From NCBI GenBank assembly GCA_003662715.1, contig QMYO01000169.1:1-5017 (forward strand): a DNA stretch of 5,017 nt, given 5' to 3'. Numbering within the stretch: position 1 is the stretch's first letter; each line of letters opens with the position of its first letter. Below are positions 1-5,017 of this stretch, in pieces. The position numbers and the translations under genes are program-made. Source of the DNA: Candidatus Bathyarchaeota archaeon (GTDB lineage: Archaea; Thermoproteota; Bathyarchaeia; Bathyarchaeales; Bathyarchaeaceae). The notes below the pieces were generated by a model. That model worked only from the letters and a program-made list of their open reading frames with translations, was not told where the DNA came from and searched no databases.

Positions 1-2712
1 CAAGATTACACCCTGCTCTTCAAAACTTTCATCAAGAACATAAGAAGAATACATAATGATGTACAGCTCACCATCTAAGTAAACATTAATCTTACTATTT
101 CCATCATCACCAACACCAGTAACCCTCAATTTAAAGGTTGGATTCTCCTTTTCAGCCACATCGCAGTCATACCCAAACCATTCAAGCTTAATGGGAAGTG
201 ACTTAACAAGTATACCAAAGTAATGAATATAATCATAGCCAAGGTATAGGCGTGGCTCCCCCCATCCACCAGCGTGACACTTAAACTTTAATTTTACACT
301 GTAACTTCCTGATGGAAGATAGTCGACTCTTGTTAGATCGTTTCGGAACAGCAGATACTGTTTAGCATCTTCAACATCGTTTGTCTCTAATCCATCTATA
401 GGCACCCACTTTTCGGATGCAATTAAATTGCCAAAAGAATTATAAATTTCCACAGTTATCGTGAAGGAGTTACCACCTCCAGTTGTTTCACCCTCAGCCA
501 TTGGAATCGCAAGGAACAGTTTCATTTCAAAATTAGTGACATCTCGGCTTAATGTAATGTCCCAAACATACTCTATTGTTGACCAACCTTCGCCGTAGCC
601 ACTGTACGCCTTCATTCTGAATTGATCAATTCTGCCGCTATATTTGTATCGATTACCTGTTTCTCCTCCAATATATTCGACTTGTACATTGCTATTGCAG
701 ATTTCCACATCGCCATCTCCACCATAACTTCCGCCATGATCCGTGTAGACAGTCGCATCTTCAAACGGAAGTAAAAAGTGTGGGTATTCAGGATATTCTG
801 GTATCCGGTTTAATTCTCTATAGTTTATTAGAGCCCAAACGGAAGGAATTGTCACTTCAGCATTTCCTAAGCAAGGATAAGTAAATGGTTGGGGGTCTTC
901 TTTAAATGGTTCTGGCCATTCAAGTTTGCCAGTAAATGCACTGGAGAATAATGCCCACAAATTAAGCAAAGCAGATTCATACCATGCATCCTGATCCAAG
1001 AATCCATAGATAACTTCTGTATAGCCATAATTGTAGATGTTCTTTTGACCGATTCCGCCAGAAACTCCATAGCCTGGAAGGAATGAGCCAACGTATTCGA
1101 CTCGATAGTATTTACGTTTGAAGCTCAACGAATATCTTGGATTCCCGGGTTTGTTTTGAATCATTAATAGTATACCGATAACTCGATCTAATCTTTTTCC
1201 ATACCATTCGTCTCCTGTCAGCTTGTAGTAAAGGCATAATGCATTTGCATAGCTTGCTGTATTGTGTGTTCCGTATGCCGGAAATGTGAATCTAATTTGT
1301 GGTATAGTGGGCCAATAATCGTAAGGTATTCCGATTCCGTCCCATGGAACATAATCTATGAATTCTCGCCTTAAAGTTTCAAGACCGTATGGGACATTTT
1401 TGCCATACTTGTACATGTCGTGGCAAGCTCTAATGCATTTGACGTCGCTTCCAAATCCTATTACAAAGTCTTCCCATGGAAAAACAGGTTCTAATCTAAA
1501 TTGGTTTCCCCATCTTTTACAGTCAAACTCCAATCCATTTGCGATGTATTTATTTCTTGCCCATTCAAACCCGGTTCTGCTCTTATATGGATATATGAAG
1601 TGTGTATCGTCACACATAAATGGCACATTAACCCATTCCTCTCTTTCTGGCATAACATGCCTTGAGCAAACAGCATGTCTTAGTACTGTACCGCTTTCCT
1701 TAAATTCTGCATTTTCATAATTGTACCAGTAGGAAAAGTCTCTGGGACTGGAGCCAGCATAATATTTTGAATAGTCCTGTAAGAAGCCAGTAGGAGGGTG
1801 GTTTGGTTCTTCTATCAGGTCGGGGTTTGGCGGTATTCCTCCATGGATTTCTGGAAATGGTCTTTCCAGAAGCGTGGCATTGTATAATCCATCGAATCTG
1901 TCTATGATATAACCGCTTCCATACCATGTTCTATAAAGCTTGATTGCCCTTTCAGTATAGTTTATGCCTCTCACTTCTGCATAGGTTTTTCCTCCAAGAT
2001 GATTCCACTTAACGGTAGCCAGCTTGTAATAAAGATCAGCCAAACCCTTGCATGTCGGTCTTATTGTATATCTCCTTCCTGGCCATCCCCACTCTCTATA
2101 CTTCAGAAAGCTTTTTCCAGGGCTCATATTGTCTATGACAAGTTCAAGACCTAAGTACAAGTCATATTCTTTCGATGAGTCTATACTATCTACTTCTCCG
2201 TAACAAGCAGCCCATGTTGTATTAATTGAGCCATACTCTACATAAACTGTTGCATCGTCATATTCCCCATCCTCGTCTAAATCCCAGACATAAAGCATTG
2301 GTTCAACATCGAAAAGTGAATCATTAATGTATTGAGAGGGAACAAGCTGTTGAATTTTTCCTCTTAGGCTTGTAGATGTGCAGTATGCTCCACCCTTGAC
2401 ATAAGGTGGGTTATGATATGGTAAATTCTTGTCAAGCCAGCCTGAAAGCTTATTTGCTATTGTCCAATAGCCATCTGGATGCTTTATTCTAAAGCTTAAT
2501 GATGGAGTGTCACTTGCAACAGCATGCGTAGAGTTAATTTCAATGTAGATCATTCTGTCAAGCCAGTCTAAAGCAAGGTCTATAGCTTCATCAAGGATCT
2601 GCTGAGCTTCTTCAAGAGATAGCGAGTGTGCCTTTGGTAAAATCGGAAACTGGCAAAACAAGATCATAATAAGTACAACAATTTGAACCTTAGAGTTAAT
2701 TTTCAAGCTCAT
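1..2712 (-). CDS. Large secreted protein, helical toroid-like plus beta-sandwich domains (partial, C-terminus off the window)
   Basis: I translated this strand in full: 904 codons from the ATG at 2712 run without a stop to the window edge, so the C-terminus is missing. Residues 1-30 are a signal peptide (basic start, hydrophobic core about 9-24, likely cleavage near A28-S30), so the protein is exported. Residues 31-640 are rich in helices with aromatic/Gly turns (for example around 225-262, 485-516 and 553-600), the look of an alpha/alpha toroid as in many polysaccharide lyases, epimerases and glycosidases. That fold is my inference; I recognise no named family or catalytic motif. An acidic loop at 144-153 has the calcium-loop pattern DxDxDGxxDD. 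Residues about 645-845 look like a beta-sandwich and about 846-904 like the start of an Ig-like domain. N-X-S/T sequons occur at N60, N130, N164, N195, N251 and N278. The SD before the ATG is poor. It is divergent from the membrane protein at 2827. The reading frame is certain; the function is unknown. Confidence 0.88.
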   Translation of the reverse strand, partial: MSLKINSKVQIVVLIMILFCQFPILPKAHSLSLEEAQQILDEAIDLALDWLDRMIYIEINSTHAVASDTPSLSFRIKHPDGYWTIANKLSGWLDKNLPYHNPPYVKGGAYCTSTSLRGKIQQLVPSQYINDSLFDVEPMLYVWDLDEDGEYDDATVYVEYGSINTTWAACYGEVDSIDSSKEYDLYLGLELVIDNMSPGKSFLKYREWGWPGRRYTIRPTCKGLADLYYKLATVKWNHLGGKTYAEVRGINYTERAIKLYRTWYGSGYIIDRFDGLYNATLLERPFPEIHGGIPPNPDLIEEPNHPPTGFLQDYSKYYAGSSPRDFSYWYNYENAEFKESGTVLRHAVCSRHVMPEREEWVNVPFMCDDTHFIYPYKSRTGFEWARNKYIANGLEFDCKRWGNQFRLEPVFPWEDFVIGFGSDVKCIRACHDMYKYGKNVPYGLETLRREFIDYVPWDGIGIPYDYWPTIPQIRFTFPAYGTHNTASYANALCLYYKLTGDEWYGKRLDRVIGILLMIQNKPGNPRYSLSFKRKYYRVEYVGSFLPGYGVSGGIGQKNIYNYGYTEVIYGFLDQDAWYESALLNLWALFSSAFTGKLEWPEPFKEDPQPFTYPCLGNAEVTIPSVWALINYRELNRIPEYPEYPHFLLPFEDATVYTDHGGSYGGDGDVEICNSNVQVEYIGGETGNRYKYSGRIDQFRMKAYSGYGEGWSTIEYVWDITLSRDVTNFEMKLFLAIPMAEGETTGGGNSFTITVEIYNSFGNLIASEKWVPIDGLETNDVEDAKQYLLFRNDLTRVDYLPSGSYSVKLKFKCHAGGWGEPRLYLGYDYIHYFGILVKSLPIKLEWFGYDCDVAEKENPTFKLRVTGVGDDGNSKINVYLDGELYIIMYSSYVLDESFEEQGVIL

Positions 2713-2727
2713 CTCAACCCCAGAAAT
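2708..2727 (-). repeat. Left arm of inverted repeat at the start of the large secreted-protein gene
   Basis: Read on the minus strand, this arm is ATTTCTG, three extra G, then TTGAGATGAG. The plus strand at 2804-2820 carries the same bases without the three G. The arm contains the ATG start (2710-2712) of the large secreted protein, so it overlaps that gene's translation start and first codons. The match is seen directly; a role as regulator site, mRNA leader element or relic of a duplicated gene start is inference. Confidence 0.6.
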
Positions 2728-2783
2728 CAGTTTAATATGGCTTCTCAAAAGATTATTCCAGGCAAGAATAGTGAAGAGGAATT

Positions 2784-2791
2784 CTTTTATT
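2784..2791. promoter_or_regulatory. Possible TATA element in the divergent intergenic region
   Basis: The AT-rich octamer CTTTTATT lies near the middle of the 114-bp gap between the divergent genes. On the plus strand it sits about 26 bases before base 2814, the usual archaeal TATA-to-start spacing, which would leave a short leader carrying the ribosome binding site of the 2827 gene. Read on the minus strand (AATAAAAG) it could instead serve the large secreted-protein gene with a leader of about 50 bases. No clear BRE was seen, so the call is weak. Confidence 0.25.
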
Positions 2792-2803
2792 GTTTAGTTT
2801 CCT

Positions 2804-2820
2804 ATTTCTGTTGAGATGAG
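2804..2820 (+). repeat. Right arm of inverted repeat, upstream of the small membrane-protein gene
   Basis: This arm reads ATTTCTG then TTGAGATGAG on the plus strand. All 17 bases match the minus strand at 2708-2727 once a three-G insertion in the other arm is allowed. The two arms point outward, each toward the gene it precedes, and are separated by 76 bases. The 3' part of this arm also supplies the likely ribosome binding site of the downstream gene. Confidence 0.6.
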
Positions 2821-2821
2821 G
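2815..2821 (+). promoter_or_regulatory. Ribosome binding site of the small membrane-protein gene
   Basis: GATGAGG, purine-rich and resembling the SD core, ends 5 bases before the TTG at 2827. An in-frame stop at 2812-2814 limits the reading frame upstream, and no ATG or GTG lies between that stop and the TTG. This spacing is the reason for choosing TTG over the internal ATG 26 codons further on. Confidence 0.45.
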
Positions 2822-2826
2822 CCATC

Positions 2827-3216
2827 TTGGTTCCTGACGGCCTAATAGGTATAGGTGTTATAGGTGCTGCCATTTTATTTGGGATTTTTGCATTAGGCTA
2901 TTTTATGAGTGGCTTTCTGGTGGCTTTAATGCTTGGCGACTACTGCGCAAGGAAAACTGGCAAGAGCAATCGAAACTGCAGACTCATCTTCTGGTCAATC
3001 ATACTTTCTTTATGGCTTATAATGCCTATATTGGTGCTATTGGGGTTTGGGGCTCCTTTACATTTGACGAAGCCATTAATTGAAGAAATAAAGCCCTTCT
3101 TGCTATGTTACTTTATTATCTGGACTCCAGGAACAATTATAATTTATTTCAGAAGCCCGCCAAACCGAAAATCTCTTAGAATCTCATCTTCTAACAACGA
3201 TTCTGAGCAATCCTGA
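2827..3216 (+). CDS. Small multi-pass membrane protein of unknown function
   Basis: This gene encodes 129 residues from a TTG start chosen because of the purine-rich site at 2815-2821. Hydrophobic segments lie at about residues 6-36 (long enough for one extended or two short helices with small residues), 52-75 and 89-108, so the protein should sit in the cytoplasmic membrane with three or four passes. A basic stretch at 42-52 (ARKTGKSNRN and following) separates the first two segments and suggests a cytoplasmic loop. The tail 109-129 is polar and Ser/Asn-rich. No family motif is recognised. The gene is divergent from the large secreted protein across 114 bp, and its last ten codons plus stop overlap the 3' end of the GH99-like gene on the other strand. 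It may be a membrane partner of the divergent exported protein, but that is only inferred from position. Confidence 0.7.
   Translation: MVPDGLIGIGVIGAAILFGIFALGYFMSGFLVALMLGDYCARKTGKSNRNCRLIFWSIILSLWLIMPILVLLGFGAPLHLTKPLIEEIKPFLLCYFIIWTPGTIIIYFRSPPNRKSLRISSSNNDSEQS
3184..3216. other. 33-bp convergent overlap of two coding 3' ends
   Basis: The plus-strand membrane-protein gene stops with TGA at 3214-3216 and the minus-strand GH99-like gene stops with TGA at 3184-3186. The shared segment encodes the polar Ser/Asn/Glu tail of one protein and the basic end of the membrane anchor of the other. The two mRNAs must be complementary here, and further if termination lies beyond the stops. Confidence 0.7.
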
Positions 3217-4173
3217 TAATCCGGCTACAAGTACGGCTATTGCAGCTATGATTTCTGGCTGGATGGGCTGTGGTATTGTACCTTTTAGTTGTTTGATGTA
3301 GTCTTTTGTTTTGTTGAATATGTAGAATGGATCGTTTTTCTTGTAGCTTGTTTTGTCCCAGCATGGCTCTATCTGCGTTCTTTCCGCAAATTCGTTCCAA
3401 GTTGCTATTGTGACATAATTCACCTTTCCTTCTCTTGCTAATTTTAGCACTTTGCTCCATTGTTGGTCGTAGTATCCTTCCTTGTATGTTGGGTCTTTTT
3501 GTTTTCCTGGACTGCGGAAGTGTGTGTCGTCATATCTTGGCATTACGCTTATTTGGCCGTCCATGGCAAGCTCGTTTTCCCAGCTTTTCATTTCATAGCT
3601 TCTCGAGTAGAGCCAATTGGCATAGAGTTCATGCCCTACTATTCTGATTTCAAATCGGTCGTCTGAAGGAATTTTTCCGTCTTTAGTTAAGTTTTGACCG
3701 TTGTATAGGCAGAGTAATGGTCTGCCATATAGCCTCATGTAGATTTCAGGATAGGATGCTACATATGTCTCGTATATGTAGTTGTAAAGTTCCGAGTAGT
3801 TGTAGGTTCCGCTTTCATTAAATGGTTCTATCATTATTGCTATTTGGATTTGTTCTGACTGTTCTTTGAATGTTTTGAAAACTGTTTTTGTGGCGTTATC
3901 TATGAAGTTGTTGGGCCCCCACCACGAAATTATAATAAAGTCTACATCAAGCTCTTTAAACCATTTCAAATGCCAATTAATTGTTTTGCTGCTGTTGCTC
4001 CAGTAGTTTTCCCATCCAATAATAGGTTCATCAACAACATTACTGTGCTTGCAACCTTCATACCATACATAATAGAATACGCCTACACGAATGCTATCGG
4101 CCGAGCACAAACATGGAATGAAATATGAAAATAAACTTAAAGCTATTAATGCCATGAGTATCTGTGCTTTCAT
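3184..4173 (-). CDS. Membrane-anchored, exported GH99-like glycoside hydrolase (endo-alpha-mannosidase superfamily)
   Basis: This gene encodes 329 residues. A signal peptide spans 1-25 (cleavage expected after CSA, before D26). The catalytic-type domain spans about 28-295, and a Pro/Gln linker (300-306) leads to a membrane helix (about 307-324) ending in VVRR, so the enzyme should face outward, tethered to the membrane. GH99-type signatures are the opening RVGVFYYVWYEG (29-40), the strand FIIISWWG (79-86), MIEPF (114-118), PRYDDTHFR (212-220) and TWNEFAERTQIEP (258-270). In GH99 endo-alpha-1,2-mannosidases two glutamates three residues apart in an NExxE motif are catalytic; here they would be E261 and E264, both kept. 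The Arg after the second Glu, where Gly is usual, and the Phe in NEF suggest a divergent subgroup; WbsX-like domains are the main alternative. The substrate is not known. Start: ATG at 4173 with GGATGAT six bases upstream. It lies 47 bp downstream of the surface-protein gene, probably in the same operon. Codon use changes sharply near residue 87. Confidence 0.82.
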   Translation of the reverse strand: MKAQILMALIALSLFSYFIPCLCSADSIRVGVFYYVWYEGCKHSNVVDEPIIGWENYWSNSSKTINWHLKWFKELDVDFIIISWWGPNNFIDNATKTVFKTFKEQSEQIQIAIMIEPFNESGTYNYSELYNYIYETYVASYPEIYMRLYGRPLLCLYNGQNLTKDGKIPSDDRFEIRIVGHELYANWLYSRSYEMKSWENELAMDGQISVMPRYDDTHFRSPGKQKDPTYKEGYYDQQWSKVLKLAREGKVNYVTIATWNEFAERTQIEPCWDKTSYKKNDPFYIFNKTKDYIKQLKGTIPQPIQPEIIAAIAVLVAGLSGLLRIVVRR

Positions 4174-4179
4174 GTTGTT

Positions 4180-4186
4180 ATCATCC
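4180..4186 (-). promoter_or_regulatory. Ribosome binding site of the GH99-like gene
   Basis: On the minus strand GGATGAT ends six bases before the ATG at 4173. It resembles the GGAGGTGAT pairing sequence of the archaeal 16S rRNA 3' end and supports this start codon. Confidence 0.55.
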
Positions 4187-4194
4187 TACGGATT

Positions 4195-4206
4195 GATTAT
4201 AAAAAT
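4195..4206 (-). promoter_or_regulatory. AT-rich element between the surface-protein and GH99-like genes (TATA box or oligo-T terminator)
   Basis: On the minus strand ATTTTTATAATC follows a CTCCCC stretch, shortly after the upstream gene's stop. The TTTATAAT core is centred about 27 bases before the GH99-like ATG. A TATA box there would predict an almost leaderless transcript, which does not fit the ribosome binding site seen at 4180-4186. The T-run could instead cause partial termination after the surface-protein gene. The sequence alone does not decide between these. Confidence 0.25.
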
Positions 4207-4220
4207 GGGGAGAAGGAGAT

Positions 4221-4901
4221 TTATCTTTTAGTCATCTTTTTGATTGTTCCAACTATGAAGCCAAGCACGGCTACCATCGCTATGGCTGGCACTACTTGTA
4301 TTATTATGTCAGTTGTGCTGCCTAAGTCTACGAAGGTTGTTGGGTCGATTATTACGGTTAAGTACCCTGCTGTAACAAAGTTTTCTCCGCCCTTTGCCTT
4401 TATCTGTGAAATTTGATAGCCGTCTATGGCAAACTTTCTAACTATGTAGTCGTATCCGCCTGTTGTTGCGTTATATGCTTTTACATTGAGGTATTCTGAT
4501 GCCATTTCGACGATGGCTTCGGCCATAGGTCCGTTGTCGTTGTCATAGGAGCCTGTACCTATGGTGACTGCACTTGTCTCGCCAATTGCGTAATAATCTA
4601 CGACTATTCCACCATCAGATTTCAAGTAAATCTCTATAGCAGGAGTTCCATCGGATGTATTTGCCGGGAATATTATTGAAACCTGAGTGTTGGCTGTTGA
4701 CATGTTAAAGGTTAAATGTAAGTCAATTTTGGCTTGCCATGGTGCAGAATAAGTCTGAGTAAGGTTATAAACTGTGACTTCTGTAGATGGTTTGTTGAAG
4801 ACATTATATGGTATGCTTATGCTGTCCTTTGCACTTACAGTTAGAATTGGCGCTGTGATAAGGATTAGTGCTATTGTAATTGAAAGTACTGTTCTTCGCA
4901 T
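4221..4901 (-). CDS. Secreted, C-terminally membrane-anchored beta-rich surface protein, unknown family
   Basis: This gene encodes 226 residues from the ATG at 4901. The frame also has an ATG two codons earlier, at 4907 (228 residues), but the strong SD at 4910-4917 is only two bases from that one and eight from this one, so 4901 is preferred. Residues 1-24 form a signal peptide (RR, then a hydrophobic core, cleavage after VSA). The mature part, about 25-195, alternates hydrophobic and polar residues with many Thr/Ser/Ile/Val, typical of beta structure. It has sequons at N46, N66, N81 and N144. A membrane helix at about 199-220 (from IIIQVVP onward) is followed by the basic end KKMTKR. This is the architecture of an archaeal surface protein anchored by its C-terminus. 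No catalytic motif or known family is recognised. It lies between a truncated upstream gene and the GH99-like gene with short gaps, so a joint role at the cell surface is likely but unproven. Confidence 0.85.
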   Translation of the reverse strand: MRRTVLSITIALILITAPILTVSAKDSISIPYNVFNKPSTEVTVYNLTQTYSAPWQAKIDLHLTFNMSTANTQVSIIFPANTSDGTPAIEIYLKSDGGIVVDYYAIGETSAVTIGTGSYDNDNGPMAEAIVEMASEYLNVKAYNATTGGYDYIVRKFAIDGYQISQIKAKGGENFVTAGYLTVIIDPTTFVDLGSTTDIIIQVVPAIAMVAVLGFIVGTIKKMTKR

Positions 4902-4909
4902 TGTCATTT

Positions 4910-4917
4910 CCCTCCTT
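4910..4917 (-). promoter_or_regulatory. Strong Shine-Dalgarno that decides the start of the surface-protein gene
   Basis: On the minus strand the site reads AAGGAGGG, followed by AA, ATG, ACA, ATG. Spacing to the first ATG (4907) is 2 bases, too short for normal initiation; spacing to the second (4901) is 8 bases. The second ATG is therefore the more likely start. Confidence 0.65.
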
Positions 4918-4938
4918 GTGGGCTTTGGGTGTCGGTGT

Positions 4939-5017
4939 TTAGCTGCCGAAGCCTTCGAACATTTTCATTAGCATCTTCAATACTGCTATGGTTACGATGA
5001 GGGGTACCACCGCCAGC
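4939..5017 (-). CDS. C-terminal tail of a membrane or membrane-anchored protein (partial, N-terminus off the window)
   Basis: On the minus strand, 25 complete codons run from the window edge to a TAA at 4939-4941; base 5017 is the last base of a cut codon. The tail is a hydrophobic helix (LAVVPLIVTIAVLKML) followed by MKMFEGFGS, which fits a C-terminal membrane segment. The frame is chosen because it gives a plausible transmembrane end and stops shortly before the next gene, in the same direction, with its SD in the gap. Its VVP-led helix resembles the anchor of the next protein. The identity of the gene cannot be told from this piece. Confidence 0.55.
   Translation of the reverse strand, partial: LAVVPLIVTIAVLKMLMKMFEGFGS

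Noticed and set aside
1597..1611. DDTHF in the large secreted protein (residues 368-372), the same five residues as the GH99 motif at residues 215-219 of the hydrolase
   Set aside because: The surrounding residues differ and the large protein has no WWG or NExxE motif, so this is most likely chance, not a second GH99 domain.
1358..1720. Open frame of 120 codons on the plus strand
   Set aside because: It lies wholly antisense to the continuous 904-codon secreted-protein frame, has no domain-like pattern or good ribosome binding site, and reads as a low-complexity shadow. The same holds for the other short frames inside 867-1927.
2730..2739. CATATTAAAC on the minus strand as TATA box of the large secreted-protein gene
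   Set aside because: It lies only about 23 bases before the ATG, so transcription would begin inside the coding region.
2816..2845. Nine-codon frame starting at the ATG within the right repeat arm, as a leader peptide
   Set aside because: It has no regulatory codon bias or attenuator structure, and its ATG probably exists only because the repeat arm is a copy of the other gene's start.
3284..3315. T-rich stretch on the plus strand as terminator of the small membrane-protein gene
   Set aside because: The T runs are short and broken by G, and they are explained by Lys/Gln/Asn-rich coding (AAA, CAA, AAC) of the GH99-like gene on the other strand.
3191..3666. Short frames on both strands inside the 3' half of the GH99-like gene, such as 3435-3647 (+) and 3191-3460 (-)
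   Set aside because: They overlap the conserved GH99-like coding region, including the catalytic motif, in other frames and lack their own start signals.
4774..4971. Plus-strand frame of 65 codons across the start of the surface-protein gene
   Set aside because: It is the antisense of a signal peptide and a gap carrying a strong minus-strand SD; its hydrophobic look is a by-product of that.
1..5017. tRNA, rRNA, CRISPR array, insertion sequence or attachment site
   Set aside because: No cloverleaf, repeat-spacer pattern, terminal inverted repeat with target duplication, or transposase/integrase motif was seen on either strand.

Overview
The window looks like a stretch of archaeal chromosome, probably from an uncultured thermophile-type lineage. 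No marker gene fixes the taxon, so this is an inference. The hints are secreted proteins with an N-terminal signal peptide and, in two cases, a C-terminal membrane anchor followed by basic residues; many N-X-S/T glycosylation sequons; frequent ATA and AGA codons; purine-rich Shine-Dalgarno (SD) sequences; and a TTG start. No rRNA, tRNA, CRISPR array, transposase or phage structural gene was found.

Layout from right to left. At 4939-5017 (minus) lies the hydrophobic C-terminal tail of a gene cut by the window edge. After 37 bp comes a 226-residue predicted surface protein (4901-4221, minus). After 47 bp comes a 329-residue glycoside hydrolase family 99-like protein (4173-3184, minus), with a signal peptide, both glutamates expected of GH99 catalysis, and a C-terminal membrane anchor. 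These three are tightly spaced and probably form one transcription unit. A small three-to-four-helix membrane protein on the plus strand (2827-3216) runs head-on into the GH99-like gene, and their 3' ends overlap by 33 bp. It is transcribed divergently from a very large secreted protein (2712 to beyond base 1, minus; at least 904 residues). That protein has an all-helical first part, suggestive of an alpha/alpha toroid, and beta-rich domains at the C-terminal end.

Taken together, this is a cell-surface locus. A membrane-anchored GH99-like enzyme, a membrane-anchored beta-rich protein and a large exported toroid/beta-sandwich protein could cooperate in binding or trimming an extracellular alpha-linked glycan, either the cell's own N-glycan/S-layer sugars or an environmental polysaccharide. 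Only the GH99-like assignment rests on recognisable motifs.

The most unusual DNA-level signals are (i) a 17-20 bp inverted repeat placed exactly at the two divergent gene starts (2708-2727 and 2804-2820), (ii) a sharp change in codon-ending preference inside the GH99-like gene near base 3915, and (iii) the 33-bp convergent overlap. Every stretch of more than 300 bases lies within a gene.
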